DNA from: Anaerolineaceae bacterium UBA5838
Lineage (GTDB): Bacteria > Chloroflexota > Anaerolineae > Anaerolineales > Anaerolineaceae
Length of the DNA: 9,752 bases
Reading direction: 5' to 3'
NCBI GenBank assembly: GCA_002432795.1
Contig: DJGU01000005.1
Location: 1-9,752, forward strand
The notes under the pieces were generated by a model. The model saw only the letters and a program-made list of their open reading frames with translations, was not told the DNA's origin and ran no database searches. The position numbers and the translations under genes are program-made. Below, in pieces: positions 1 through 8,002 of the stretch; within the stretch, counting starts at the first letter, position 1; each line of letters starts with the position of its first letter.

Positions 1-58
1 CATTATCACTTTGCTCTTACAGAAGTGGTTGACTTCTTTCAAGAATCACACGGTTACA

Positions 59-67
59 TGTTATAAT
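59..67 (+). promoter_or_regulatory. Extended -10 promoter upstream of the large secreted peptidase-like gene
   Basis: The sequence TGT-TATAAT is a perfect -10 hexamer (62-67) directly preceded by a TGn extension (59-61). No good -35 sits 16-18 bases upstream; a TTGACT at 29-34 is 27 bases away, too far for normal sigma-70 spacing. Extended -10 promoters often do without a -35. Transcription would start near position 74 and leave a 5' leader of about 130 bases before the start codon at 207. This is a motif-only call. Confidence 0.45.
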
Positions 68-110
68 TTTTCTTTGGCGGTCATATAAATTATTTCAGGG
101 GTAATACGCA

Positions 111-120
111 TGAGCGCTCA
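111..120. repeat. Perfect 10-bp palindrome in the leader of the large gene
   Basis: TGAGCGCTCA is its own reverse complement. It lies in the AT-rich leader between the putative promoter (59-67) and the ribosome binding site (197-201), so it would be transcribed. It could be a dimeric regulator site acting as a roadblock, or chance. It also overlaps the first codons of a possible 14-codon leader ORF (110-154). Confidence 0.3.
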
Positions 121-196
121 AAAATTTTCGAATAAGCGAAAAAAAGATCTCTAAAATCATAATAATGTTTAGCAAATTTTCATAGACTTGTTTCCT

Positions 197-201
197 GGAG
201 G
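197..201 (+). promoter_or_regulatory. Strong Shine-Dalgarno site fixing the start at 207
   Basis: GGAGG is followed by a 5-base spacer and then ATG at 207. The ATG begins a classic signal peptide, so start choice and ribosome binding site support each other. Confidence 0.85.
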
Positions 202-206
202 CAACG

Positions 207-3200
207 ATGAAAAATAAAAAACATTTTACCGAATTGATTTTCCGTTTTCTTGTATTAATGACATTGATAGTGTCCACTTTTGGGCAATCGAATCCACAAC
301 TGGCAAAGGCTGGCTACGATCCAACTTACGGTTGGGATTTCTATGAACCGCTTGATTCCAGCAATTATTCACCTCATTATTTTGACTTGGAACTGGATGT
401 CAACGGCTATCCCCATGTGCTCTATTTCAATAATACTCTGGGTGAATTGCGCTACAAGTATTTTGATGGCACAACTTGGGTATCCGCATATACTTCAGCC
501 GTGGGCAATGCTCTAGCGTTTGTCAGTTTGGAGCTGGATGAGCTGGGCAATCCCCACATTTTTGCTTACTATGCGCCCGGAACTGCTATACCAGCATTTT
601 ATACCTACTACGATGGTGCCAGCTGGAATTCTACGCCGTTAGGATTTTCATTTAGCAACCCTCAACTGGGTTATGCAGCCGATTTTGAACTCAACAGCAG
701 CGGGACGGCGAAGTTTGCCTATTATGACGAATCAGCAACAGCTCTCGAGGTCGCAACCTGGCAGGGCACTAGCCTTATCTCGACTGAAACTGTGGCGAGC
801 GGGATGACAGTAGCTTATATTGACATGGAATTGGACGGATCAGATCAACCGCATTTTGCTTATTGCCAGCTGACATCCAATATATGCAGCAGTCTGAAGT
901 ATGCGGGTTATACCGGCGCTTCCTGGTTGGTTGAAACAGTGGAAACCGCAGAAATTCCAGGTAGTGCGGGCAACCTCGCCTCACTTGCCTTTGACAGCCT
1001 TTGGAGACCTCATATCAGTTACGCGGTCTCAAATTCAAGAGGATTCGATTTGCAATATGCTCAAAAAGGTCATGACTGGTTGCCGGAACCAGTTGAACAT
1101 TGGACCTCTTTTAGCATGGGAATTTCAGCAGCTATTGCAGTTGACCAAAATGACCAGCCTCACATTGCCTATTACGACCCTGGCAATGGTGCTCTGGACT
1201 ATGTCTGGAAAGATGGCTCCTCCTGGAACACAAACATGGATCCAGAAGATACAAGCATGGGTACCTACATAAACTTGGAATTGGATCCAAACGGCAACCC
1301 AACCTTAGCCTTTTTTGAGGAAAGCCCGAGTTCCATAAGTGTTTACGAATACCTGCCGCAGCCAGACCTGGCAGTCACCAATTTCTGGGAAGATGGACTC
1401 GACTTAATCGGGTCAATTCGCAATATTGGTGGCGGTGTTTTTTCAAACGAAATTGGTGTCAGATTATTCGTGGATGGCACACAGTTTGGAGATGAGTACT
1501 GGCCTCCTCTGGAACCTATCGGACCGCAGGAGGTTTTTCCATTCACATTGGATAAGCCGGTCTGTCCTGGTGCGGGTCCGACTATGCAGGTTAAGGTTTG
1601 CCTGATCAATCCACGGGATATAAATCCGGATAATGACTGCCTTGAAGAAACCTGGTCTTGTGATAATTCTCCGCTGGTAATTAGCAATTTCTTAATAACA
1701 GCTGTCGCCCAAACAGGTTTTACTGCAAGTTGGACGACCAATAGACCGTCAGATACCAGACTGACATACACCGATGGAAGGAGTTCGCAAACCTACAGCG
1801 ATCCAACACCATTAACCAACCATTCAGCTGAGATCACGGGGCTGAATCCCCACCAGGTCTATTACGCCCAGGCTTTCTCAACGGATTTTGCGGGTTTATC
1901 AGCCAGGAGCTCGCGCGAAACTGTGCGCACCCTGGCGGGTACTCCAGGTGCGATTCCGGATCCAACCCTGTTTTTTGACCGGGAAGACACACGCTCAGAG
2001 GTTTATAATCTCAACACCTATTATCCGGATACAAGCAATATTGAACGGGTGGAATTTCACTTCGATGGCGAGCTGGTCGGGACTGATTTCACCCCTGAGG
2101 ATGGCACTTACACTCTGCAGTTTCCACCTGGGCGTAATGGCTATACCCGTGATGAATTCTTTACCTTGGACCATAACTTAACTGCAGATGCCTATGGGTT
2201 TGGGGCAATTGAACCGGACACATATGAGCAACTTCTCGAATTTCAGAGAGAAAATTATCCGATAGAATCAGAATTGCTGGCACCTGAGCCAGATAGCACC
2301 ATAACAATTACAGAAGATACTGTCCCTGAAGGGACCACACTGGAATTCCAGGTTTTTGCCCAGCAATATGAATGGGAATGCACTTACGGGGGGGCAGAAG
2401 GTTTACCAGCCTGTGAGGATGTGGCAAACGACGTGGAAAAGGTTGAATTTTACGTCGATGGTGCTTATAGAACTTCAGATCTCCTGCCTGAACAGGGAGT
2501 TTATAAATATTTCTGGAACATCTCCGGGTTAACACCAGGCGACCATCATGTCCTGGCAAGAGTAATTGCCACAGATGACGGCGTTCAGGAACATCATGCT
2601 GACTTGCATATTGTCCAGCGTCAAACAGTTCTGCGCACTGACAGAACCATCTCCCGAGTGGATAACACCTTCAGGGTCCATCTCAGAATTTTTAACGACA
2701 GCTCGTCTATGGATTCTGTCAATATTTCTTCTGTGAATGAATTTATGACAGGCTTTCAACCGGTCGATCAGGACAACGGTACGTATAAAGTAGTATCAAA
2801 TACCCAACCAGATGGAACTTCATCAAACGCATTTATGCTTTTGGATCAAACTGAATCTCTCGCGCCCGGGCAAAATTTGGAGTTCACTTACTACGTCGTA
2901 CCTGTGCTATATGATCTTACAGACGATATTCCCTATTTCATCGGAACCACAACCATTGATTATGAGATTCTTGGACAACAAAAGACCAAGGAAATAGTTA
3001 AAAGCTCGCAAGCGTTTGATGGTGGCTCAATTCCTCTCACTCAATCTGTTGCTAACGCGTTTGCCTCATCTGACTATCTTTTGATCACAAATCCATCTGC
3101 GTTGTACAGCTTGTATACCGGTAATCACGTGCGCAAATTACTGGCGGACATGGCTTGGCTGGCTCAACTAAAACGAGGTGTTTTGGCCTTTGTAAGCCAG

Positions 3201-6152
3201 GATACAACCAAAGAGGCACTTGATTTGCTCTTGCAGGATGGAAGCGCGTGGACCAGCCGCCTGCATCCAAAATTCTCACAACAATATGGGGGGTATGTGC
3301 TTTTGGTTGGTGAAACCGAGGTTATCCCAAGCGCCACAACTGGACCCTTTGATAATGATGTTTATGTGAATTACAGCGATCACTACTATGCTGCAGCCGA
3401 TTCAGGGGCTGTCCTTGCGCCGCCAGATCTGTTGGTAGGGCGCGTCATTGGTGACACCGCCCTGGACCTGGACAAAGTCCTGCTGAATAGCATTGAGACT
3501 CACCTTAGCAATAGTTATGATCGTGCTCAGGCATACATGGGCAGTGGCAGTGAATTCCGCAATAAAGGCACTGCGGTGGAAGCTGACCTCTCAGACTTGG
3601 GCTACAGCGTCAGCATGCATCACTTTGAGGAGGAACTATATTTTGATCGCTTTGAAGGCATAGAATACACAGCACACGATGGACTCACCCATGGAGACAT
3701 CGATGGCGATGGTTCTGAGGAAATCATCTGGGCCCAGGACGCCACAAATAAAGTGTATTTCATATCACCATTGGATGGAACTAAGACTTTTGCATTCGAT
3801 CTTGATTTTGAAGCCGGCGACAGCCTGGCAGCAGGAGATCTGGACGCTGACCCGCAACTCGAGGTCATCATTGCGGATTGTAATAGCACCATCAGGACCT
3901 ATGATGTCGATGGCACTCAGGTTGCCTCATTCAGCACTGGTGTGCAGGCATGGGATAAGGTGGCAGTAGGAGATTTGCTCTATTCAAACCCTGGAGATGA
4001 GATCGTTTTAGCTAAAGGCACTGATTTTCTGCGAATATTCTCCTACACAGGCACAATCTTAACGGAACTTGATCTTCATACTACAGACTATCTGTTCTCC
4101 AAATACGATCATCTAAAAATCGGCAACATCATTTCGGATAATAGTGCCGGCTCCGAAGAAATCGTCTTCACCGATCTGCTGCATGATAAAGTCGTTGTGA
4201 TCACCGGAGATTGGACCGTCAAGCAAACCTTGGACCGCACCCTCCAGGAAGGTGATGCACTCGAAGTGGCAAATGTTGAAGGTGATGTTTTTGATTCAAT
4301 CATTCTGATCAACAGCGAGACCGGGGATATGAAAGCCATTGATCATGGCGTTGTCATCCCATTGCATGCCGACCCCCACGATGGCTTGGTTCATTGCAAA
4401 ATCAGTGGATCGAGTACCGACTACGTGTTTCACCTGGACCAGGGTGGACACCTTGATCACATTGACATGAATTACCCGGACTATTCGCGTCAACTATTCC
4501 ATGATTCGATTGATGATACCGATCTTATCTGGTTCTACGCGCATGGCGCTCCTGATGGGATTTGGCCAATAGTCACCGATACAATTCCAGCAGCCATCTA
4601 CGGAAGCCACCCGATTGTGCATGCCTGGTCCTGCTCTGCCGGCGCTTATGAGGCAAAGCCAGGCTACTTGGACGATGCTTTTGCAGAAAACTTCCTGCAA
4701 GCAGGAGCTGGTGCCTATCTGGGGTCAACTGAAACTGCTCTTGGGGTCGAGATAAATGCCGTTAATAGTAATTTCTATACAGATTATTGGGACCTGGATG
4801 GATGGAAACTGGCGGAAGCATTTGCCCGCAGAGAGAGCGATCTCCTGGTGAGTTCTGTGGACTATGCCCTGTTCATGGGCTGGTTCGTGAATGAGTTTAA
4901 TTACTATGGTGATCCGAAATTTGATATCTTCAGCAGTACACTGATGGATACCACTAATACTATTCAGAATCTCAATTCACAGCTCGTCATTGATCTGCCA
5001 GCTTACACAGTGTCCGATTTGGATGGCAAAGATCTCGTTGAGATCCCTGCTGATGAGACTCTGGGAACCCATTCCGGAACCCATTACCTGCAGTATGACG
5101 AATACCAGGTCCCCATTTACATCCATACAATCGAAATACCCGCCGGAGAGGAAGTCCAAAATGTGTCTCTGACTACTCGGGCTACCAAAACTGCTGAATG
5201 GGGGCTTGATCTGCCACTCTCAGAGGTTATTATTGTGTCTGAAGAAGGAAATGCGCCAGCCGTTCCAGTAAAAGCAGAAACTGAAATTCAGGTTATTCCA
5301 GGGCACGATTGGTCACCCAATTTTGAGCAGCCTTTCAACTGGTCAATTACCCCGCATCAGGAGGGAGGATCCACATTGAAACTGGTTCTGTATCCTTTCA
5401 ATTATGACCCCTCCGCACTCTACAGCGAATACTACCAGCACTTTGAATTCAACATCGAAACCATTCCTTCGACGATTACAATTGCGGAAGCTAAGACGGA
5501 TAAATCAGCCTATCCCCCGGGTGACGATGTGATCCTCAACCTGACAGTTGACAATAGCAGTACAGATACAATTGATGTGCTGGTTGCGGCATCCATCAAG
5601 AAAGGCAGCACGGGTGAACCCGTGGATGGATTTATTCTGACCGCTTTGCCCGCCTTGGTCGATAAGGCGCTCATAGACCTCACCTGGAATTGGTCAGACG
5701 CGGAAAGTGTACCAGCCGGGGATTATTCGATTGAGATCCTGATTGAAGACATGGATGGAAATCGTCTTGCATCTGGCAATGTCGGCCTCACACTCGGTTC
5801 AACCGAAGGTCAGATCAGCGCGTTTACAGCAACCCCAGAGAAATTTACCGTTGGCGATTGGGTCGACATCGACTTGCTCTTCACTAACGCTGGCGATATG
5901 TCCATAGATGGCGAAGCCGTGATTCAGATCCAAACCCTTGACGGTCAGATTGTCGCTGACTACCAACTACCAATTGTGGCTTTAGCAGTTGACCAGCTAA
6001 TTGCAGTAACATACGCCTGGAATTCCACAGGTGCCACAGAAACAGACTATAAAGTGGTTGGCTATGTTAAATTCGCCTCACAGACCACCCCGCCTGAGGT
6101 GAGATACATCACAACCCTGAACAGGACTTTCCTGCCGGTCATTTTAAAATAA
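207..6152 (+). CDS. Large secreted multidomain protein with a gingipain-like (C25) cysteine peptidase domain
   Basis: This 1981-residue exported protein is probably a cell-surface or extracellular cysteine endopeptidase. Residues 1-35 form a Sec signal peptide: KNKK, a hydrophobic core at 10-26, and AKA before the predicted cut after Ala35. Residues 57-385 hold seven repeats (consensus ELDxxGxPHxxYY...DGxSW), a probable seven-bladed propeller. Then come a CARDB-like module (386-484), a fibronectin-III-like module (488-576) and Ig-like sandwiches (about 590-660, 743-802 and 808-930). The C25 fold starts near 955, with YVLLVGETEVIP (1030-1041) and PDLLVGRV (1073-1080). The putative clan CD dyad is His1446 in FYAHG and Cys1476 in HAWSCSAG; the fold closes with YYGDPKFDIF (1566-1575). 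About 270 residues of FG-GAP-like repeats (about 1150-1420) interrupt it. Beta-rich modules follow (1590-1755, 1756-1866, 1868-1970), ending in FLPVILK. There is no transmembrane anchor after the signal peptide and no recognisable type IX secretion domain. The dyad residues look intact, but activity and substrate are inferred. The gene is monocistronic by layout. Confidence 0.85.
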   Translation: MKNKKHFTELIFRFLVLMTLIVSTFGQSNPQLAKAGYDPTYGWDFYEPLDSSNYSPHYFDLELDVNGYPHVLYFNNTLGELRYKYFDGTTWVSAYTSAVGNALAFVSLELDELGNPHIFAYYAPGTAIPAFYTYYDGASWNSTPLGFSFSNPQLGYAADFELNSSGTAKFAYYDESATALEVATWQGTSLISTETVASGMTVAYIDMELDGSDQPHFAYCQLTSNICSSLKYAGYTGASWLVETVETAEIPGSAGNLASLAFDSLWRPHISYAVSNSRGFDLQYAQKGHDWLPEPVEHWTSFSMGISAAIAVDQNDQPHIAYYDPGNGALDYVWKDGSSWNTNMDPEDTSMGTYINLELDPNGNPTLAFFEESPSSISVYEYLPQPDLAVTNFWEDGLDLIGSIRNIGGGVFSNEIGVRLFVDGTQFGDEYWPPLEPIGPQEVFPFTLDKPVCPGAGPTMQVKVCLINPRDINPDNDCLEETWSCDNSPLVISNFLITAVAQTGFTASWTTNRPSDTRLTYTDGRSSQTYSDPTPLTNHSAEITGLNPHQVYYAQAFSTDFAGLSARSSRETVRTLAGTPGAIPDPTLFFDREDTRSEVYNLNTYYPDTSNIERVEFHFDGELVGTDFTPEDGTYTLQFPPGRNGYTRDEFFTLDHNLTADAYGFGAIEPDTYEQLLEFQRENYPIESELLAPEPDSTITITEDTVPEGTTLEFQVFAQQYEWECTYGGAEGLPACEDVANDVEKVEFYVDGAYRTSDLLPEQGVYKYFWNISGLTPGDHHVLARVIATDDGVQEHHADLHIVQRQTVLRTDRTISRVDNTFRVHLRIFNDSSSMDSVNISSVNEFMTGFQPVDQDNGTYKVVSNTQPDGTSSNAFMLLDQTESLAPGQNLEFTYYVVPVLYDLTDDIPYFIGTTTIDYEILGQQKTKEIVKSSQAFDGGSIPLTQSVANAFASSDYLLITNPSALYSLYTGNHVRKLLADMAWLAQLKRGVLAFVSQDTTKEALDLLLQDGSAWTSRLHPKFSQQYGGYVLLVGETEVIPSATTGPFDNDVYVNYSDHYYAAADSGAVLAPPDLLVGRVIGDTALDLDKVLLNSIETHLSNSYDRAQAYMGSGSEFRNKGTAVEADLSDLGYSVSMHHFEEELYFDRFEGIEYTAHDGLTHGDIDGDGSEEIIWAQDATNKVYFISPLDGTKTFAFDLDFEAGDSLAAGDLDADPQLEVIIADCNSTIRTYDVDGTQVASFSTGVQAWDKVAVGDLLYSNPGDEIVLAKGTDFLRIFSYTGTILTELDLHTTDYLFSKYDHLKIGNIISDNSAGSEEIVFTDLLHDKVVVITGDWTVKQTLDRTLQEGDALEVANVEGDVFDSIILINSETGDMKAIDHGVVIPLHADPHDGLVHCKISGSSTDYVFHLDQGGHLDHIDMNYPDYSRQLFHDSIDDTDLIWFYAHGAPDGIWPIVTDTIPAAIYGSHPIVHAWSCSAGAYEAKPGYLDDAFAENFLQAGAGAYLGSTETALGVEINAVNSNFYTDYWDLDGWKLAEAFARRESDLLVSSVDYALFMGWFVNEFNYYGDPKFDIFSSTLMDTTNTIQNLNSQLVIDLPAYTVSDLDGKDLVEIPADETLGTHSGTHYLQYDEYQVPIYIHTIEIPAGEEVQNVSLTTRATKTAEWGLDLPLSEVIIVSEEGNAPAVPVKAETEIQVIPGHDWSPNFEQPFNWSITPHQEGGSTLKLVLYPFNYDPSALYSEYYQHFEFNIETIPSTITIAEAKTDKSAYPPGDDVILNLTVDNSSTDTIDVLVAASIKKGSTGEPVDGFILTALPALVDKALIDLTWNWSDAESVPAGDYSIEILIEDMDGNRLASGNVGLTLGSTEGQISAFTATPEKFTVGDWVDIDLLFTNAGDMSIDGEAVIQIQTLDGQIVADYQLPIVALAVDQLIAVTYAWNSTGATETDYKVVGYVKFASQTTPPEVRYITTLNRTFLPVILK
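375..1361 (+). repeat. Seven in-frame propeller repeats at the N-terminus of the secreted protein
   Basis: These are protein-level repeats. Cores begin near residues 59, 107, 159, 206, 259, 309 and 356, so the period is about 47-53 residues. Each has a hydrophobic strand ending in ELD/AFD/AVD, a G/D turn, then PH plus an aromatic pair (for example DQPHIAYYD at 316-324), and most carry a DG-x-S/T-W element about 20 residues later. Blades 3 and 7 are the most degenerate; blade 3 lacks PH. Seven copies fit a closed seven-bladed beta-propeller, typical of binding platforms for glycans or proteins. The ligand cannot be read from sequence. Confidence 0.7.
3654..4466 (+). other. FG-GAP-like propeller domain inserted within the C25 catalytic domain
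   Basis: Residues about 1150-1420 contain six repeats starting near 1158, 1205, 1250, 1301, 1350 and 1391, spaced 41-51 residues. The pattern is D-x-L-x-x-G-D/N-x-x-x-D/x-x-x-E-I/V-I/V-x-x-D. The first repeat holds a clear calcium-loop-like DIDGDG (1164-1169), as in FG-GAP/VCBS repeats. The block falls between the N-terminal half of the peptidase fold (ending near LGYSVSMHHF, 1131-1140) and the half carrying His1446 and Cys1476. It is therefore an insertion in the catalytic domain rather than an extra terminal module. Six or seven blades are possible. Confidence 0.65.
5472..6116 (+). repeat. Two tandem C-terminal beta-sandwich modules of the secreted protein
   Basis: Residues 1756-1866 and 1868-1970 share a plan. 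Each opens with a short strand and T-D/P-K-x-x-Y/F-x-x-G-D (KTDKSAYPPGDD; ATPEKFTVGDW). A strand containing an N-x-S/G-type turn follows (LTVDNSST; LLFTNAGD). Each then has a central long strand pair and a late strand around TW/YAWN plus AGDY/TDYK (LTWNWSDAESVPAGDYSIEI; VTYAWNSTGATETDYKVVGY). They resemble CARDB-type Ig-like modules and look like a diverged internal duplication. A spacer or wall-proximal stalk role is plausible but inferred. Confidence 0.5.
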
Positions 6153-6180
6153 ATATCGTGTAATTTCTAGAGGATGCAAT

Positions 6181-6207
6181 TTCGGGGTGGCAGACTGCCA
6201 CCCCGAA
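6181..6207. terminator. Strong hairpin, probable bidirectional terminator between convergent genes
   Basis: The arms TTCGGGGTGGCAG (6181-6193) and CTGCCACCCCGAA (6195-6207) are perfect reverse complements around a single A. In RNA this would fold as an 11-bp GC-rich stem with a 5-base loop. It begins 28 bases after the stop of the large gene (6152) and lies 85 bases beyond the stop of the minus-strand elp3 gene (6292), so it could end both transcripts. On the plus strand only a short weak T run follows (ATTTCTT), so it is not a textbook rho-independent terminator. Confidence 0.65.
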
Positions 6208-6291
6208 CATTTCTTACCTAAAAAAATTCAATCGGTCCCGCAACCCTTAAGTCGCTCTCACCGCAAACCCATCACAACTGTGTCATTATGT

Positions 6292-7926
6292 TCAGACGCC
6301 TCTCAATGAGCGCACCATGTACAGCTCCCCCGTCTCAAACCCCCTCGCCGCATAATATTCGCGCGTGCCCACCGCGGAAATAACTGCCAAACCCTGAAAG
6401 TTGTGCTCTCGGGCAATCCGCTCAGCCTCAAGCAGCAGCTGGCTGCCCAAACCTATATGCTGGGCTGCACCCGCCTGTTCGGAGCCAACCTCAAGCGATT
6501 GCCCATACACATGCACCTCGCGGATGATGGCTGCCTTGTAAAGATCTGGGATGGCAGGCTTGGTTTCAAATTTGGGAAGAGACAGCCGCAGAAAACCCAC
6601 AATTTTGTCATCCGGCGTGTTGAAGGACAGGAAGTGCTCTTCCGCCTGACCTGCCAGGTAAACCTGTTCGGTCAATACCAGGGACTCGGCATCGACCTTG
6701 CCATACCGGATCTCGCGGCAGCGGATGCACTGGCAATGCTGCCCGCGCTGCTGCAGGAGCAGCGCGACATCCTGCCTCAGGCTGGTGTTTCGATTTCCTT
6801 CAACAACCAGGGGAGATGGGATGTCCCGAATGACGCGGTTGATACGGCAAAAGCGGGGCACATCCAGCTTTACATCAGCAATCAACGAGATCAAGGTCTC
6901 CTCTGAGTACGGCTGATATTCGCCCGCCTGCCAATATCGGTAGAGTTCTGCGGATTCGAGCAGCTGGCAGGGATAAATCTTAAGCTCATCCGGCTGCAAT
7001 CCTCCCTCCCGCCACAAGCGTTTGAAGTCTTCCCGATCGCTTTCGGGCGTGGCGCCAAGCAAATTAGGCATCCAGTGCAGCAAGACCTTAAAGCCTGCCG
7101 CACGCACCAGGGCAACCGCATTTTCAGTTTCTGCCACAGTATGACCCCGACGGTTTAGCAGCAGGATCTTGTCATCCATGCTCTGCACACCGATCTGGAT
7201 TTTGGTAACACCTTGCCGGCGGCACTCCAGCAAACCCTCCAGTGTGATCAGGTCAGGTCGGGTCTCAACAACCAGCCCAACATTGCGGTGGATACTGTTT
7301 ACGTTGCGTGCCTGCACCCCAGCCAGGGAGATATCACCGTGGTCGTCCAGGGGGTTTTCCTCGTTGAGCGCCTCAAAGCAACGGCGAATGAACCACTCCC
7401 GGTAGTCTGAAGGATACGCTGACCAGGATCCTCCCAGGATGAGCAGCTCGATCTTATCAGTCGGATGACCGACCTCGTGCAGCGCTTTCAGCCTTGAGCT
7501 TACCTGCAAATAGGGGTCAAAGTGGTTTTCAACGCCGCGGCGCGCACCTGGCTCGTCTGATAGATATGATTGAGGCAGCCCCGCTTCACTGGGGCAAAAG
7601 ATACACTCACCTGGGCATGGATACGGCTTTGTAAGAACGGTGATGGTGGTCACACCCGAAAGAGTTCGGATGGGCTTCATCCGTATTTTCGCCAGTAAAA
7701 GCGGATCTTCTTCCCACTTATCCGCCTCTATCATGCTCCGGTATGCAGCGACCAAAGTGTGCTTGGCGAGGAACCCCCTGCCCTCAGGGAGTGGATTTGC
7801 CCGTAACGCCTGGCGCACCTCCGCTCCTGCCCGTACTGCTTCAAGCACTTTGAGAGCGAGCTCGAGCTCCTGGGGAGAATACTCGCGCTTCTTTTGCCAG
7901 CGTTCGCGTTTAGTTAAGTTAGTCAT
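6292..7926 (-). CDS. elp3: Elp3 homologue: radical-SAM/GNAT tRNA wobble-uridine modification enzyme
   Basis: Elp3 uses a radical-SAM cluster and acetyl-CoA to add a carboxymethyl group to C5 of U34 in tRNA (cm5U). The protein has 544 residues counted from ATG 7926, close to the usual Elp3 length. Residues 1-90 are a basic N-terminal region typical of tRNA binding. CPGECIFC at 104-111 (Cys104, Cys108, Cys111) is the CX3CX2C cluster motif. LILGGSWSAYP (162-172) and VETRPDLI (220-227) are characteristic Elp3 core motifs, and CQCIRCRE (398-405) is the Elp3 cysteine cluster. The C-terminal GNAT domain has the acetyl-CoA loop QHIGLG (489-494) and AVISAVGTREYYAARGFE, very typical of Elp3. No other Elongator subunit is present, as is usual for prokaryotic Elp3. 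A TTG at 7935 could extend the protein by three residues. ATG 7926 is preferred, although the nearest purine run (GGGG) is better spaced for TTG. It is divergent from a Trm9-like methyltransferase. Confidence 0.93.
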   Translation of the reverse strand: MTNLTKRERWQKKREYSPQELELALKVLEAVRAGAEVRQALRANPLPEGRGFLAKHTLVAAYRSMIEADKWEEDPLLLAKIRMKPIRTLSGVTTITVLTKPYPCPGECIFCPSEAGLPQSYLSDEPGARRGVENHFDPYLQVSSRLKALHEVGHPTDKIELLILGGSWSAYPSDYREWFIRRCFEALNEENPLDDHGDISLAGVQARNVNSIHRNVGLVVETRPDLITLEGLLECRRQGVTKIQIGVQSMDDKILLLNRRGHTVAETENAVALVRAAGFKVLLHWMPNLLGATPESDREDFKRLWREGGLQPDELKIYPCQLLESAELYRYWQAGEYQPYSEETLISLIADVKLDVPRFCRINRVIRDIPSPLVVEGNRNTSLRQDVALLLQQRGQHCQCIRCREIRYGKVDAESLVLTEQVYLAGQAEEHFLSFNTPDDKIVGFLRLSLPKFETKPAIPDLYKAAIIREVHVYGQSLEVGSEQAGAAQHIGLGSQLLLEAERIAREHNFQGLAVISAVGTREYYAARGFETGELYMVRSLRGV

Positions 7927-8002
7927 GGATTTCAATTCTACCCCATGGTATTGGTGTTGGTTTCATGGCAAGTCTACAATTTTTCACCTTTCCTCTGTGG
8001 AA

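Noticed and set aside
29..34. TTGACT as a -35 for the TATAAT at 62-67
   Set aside because: The spacing is 27 bases, far outside the 15-19 base range. The TGn extension explains the promoter better.
21..37. AGAAGT/ACTTCT inverted repeat with a 5-base loop
   Set aside because: The stem is short and AT-rich with no T run directly after it; too weak to call a terminator.
1..66. Open frame from the left edge to TAA at 64-66, possible C-terminus of an upstream gene (HYHFALTEVVDFFQESHGYML)
   Set aside because: Only 21 codons, and another frame is also open to position 88. Nothing is recognisable, and the end overlaps the best promoter element. It cannot be told from chance.
207..6152. Possible type IX secretion substrate, as for gingipains of Bacteroidota
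   Set aside because: The C-terminus lacks a recognisable type IX sorting domain and ends in a different short tail. The neighbourhood also points to Chloroflexota rather than Bacteroidota.
6208..6291. Possible small RNA or gene between the hairpin and the elp3 stop
   Set aside because: Only 84 bases, with no promoter, hairpin or credible ORF visible.
6403..6906. Long plus-strand open frame (167 codons) opposite elp3
   Set aside because: It is the antisense shadow of strongly conserved elp3 coding sequence, including its GNAT domain, and its translation resembles no protein family.
7919..7966. Minus-strand 15-codon ORF (MKPTPIPWGRIEIHD) overlapping the elp3 start, as a leader peptide
   Set aside because: It has no Shine-Dalgarno and there is no evidence of conservation; short ORFs of this size are expected by chance.
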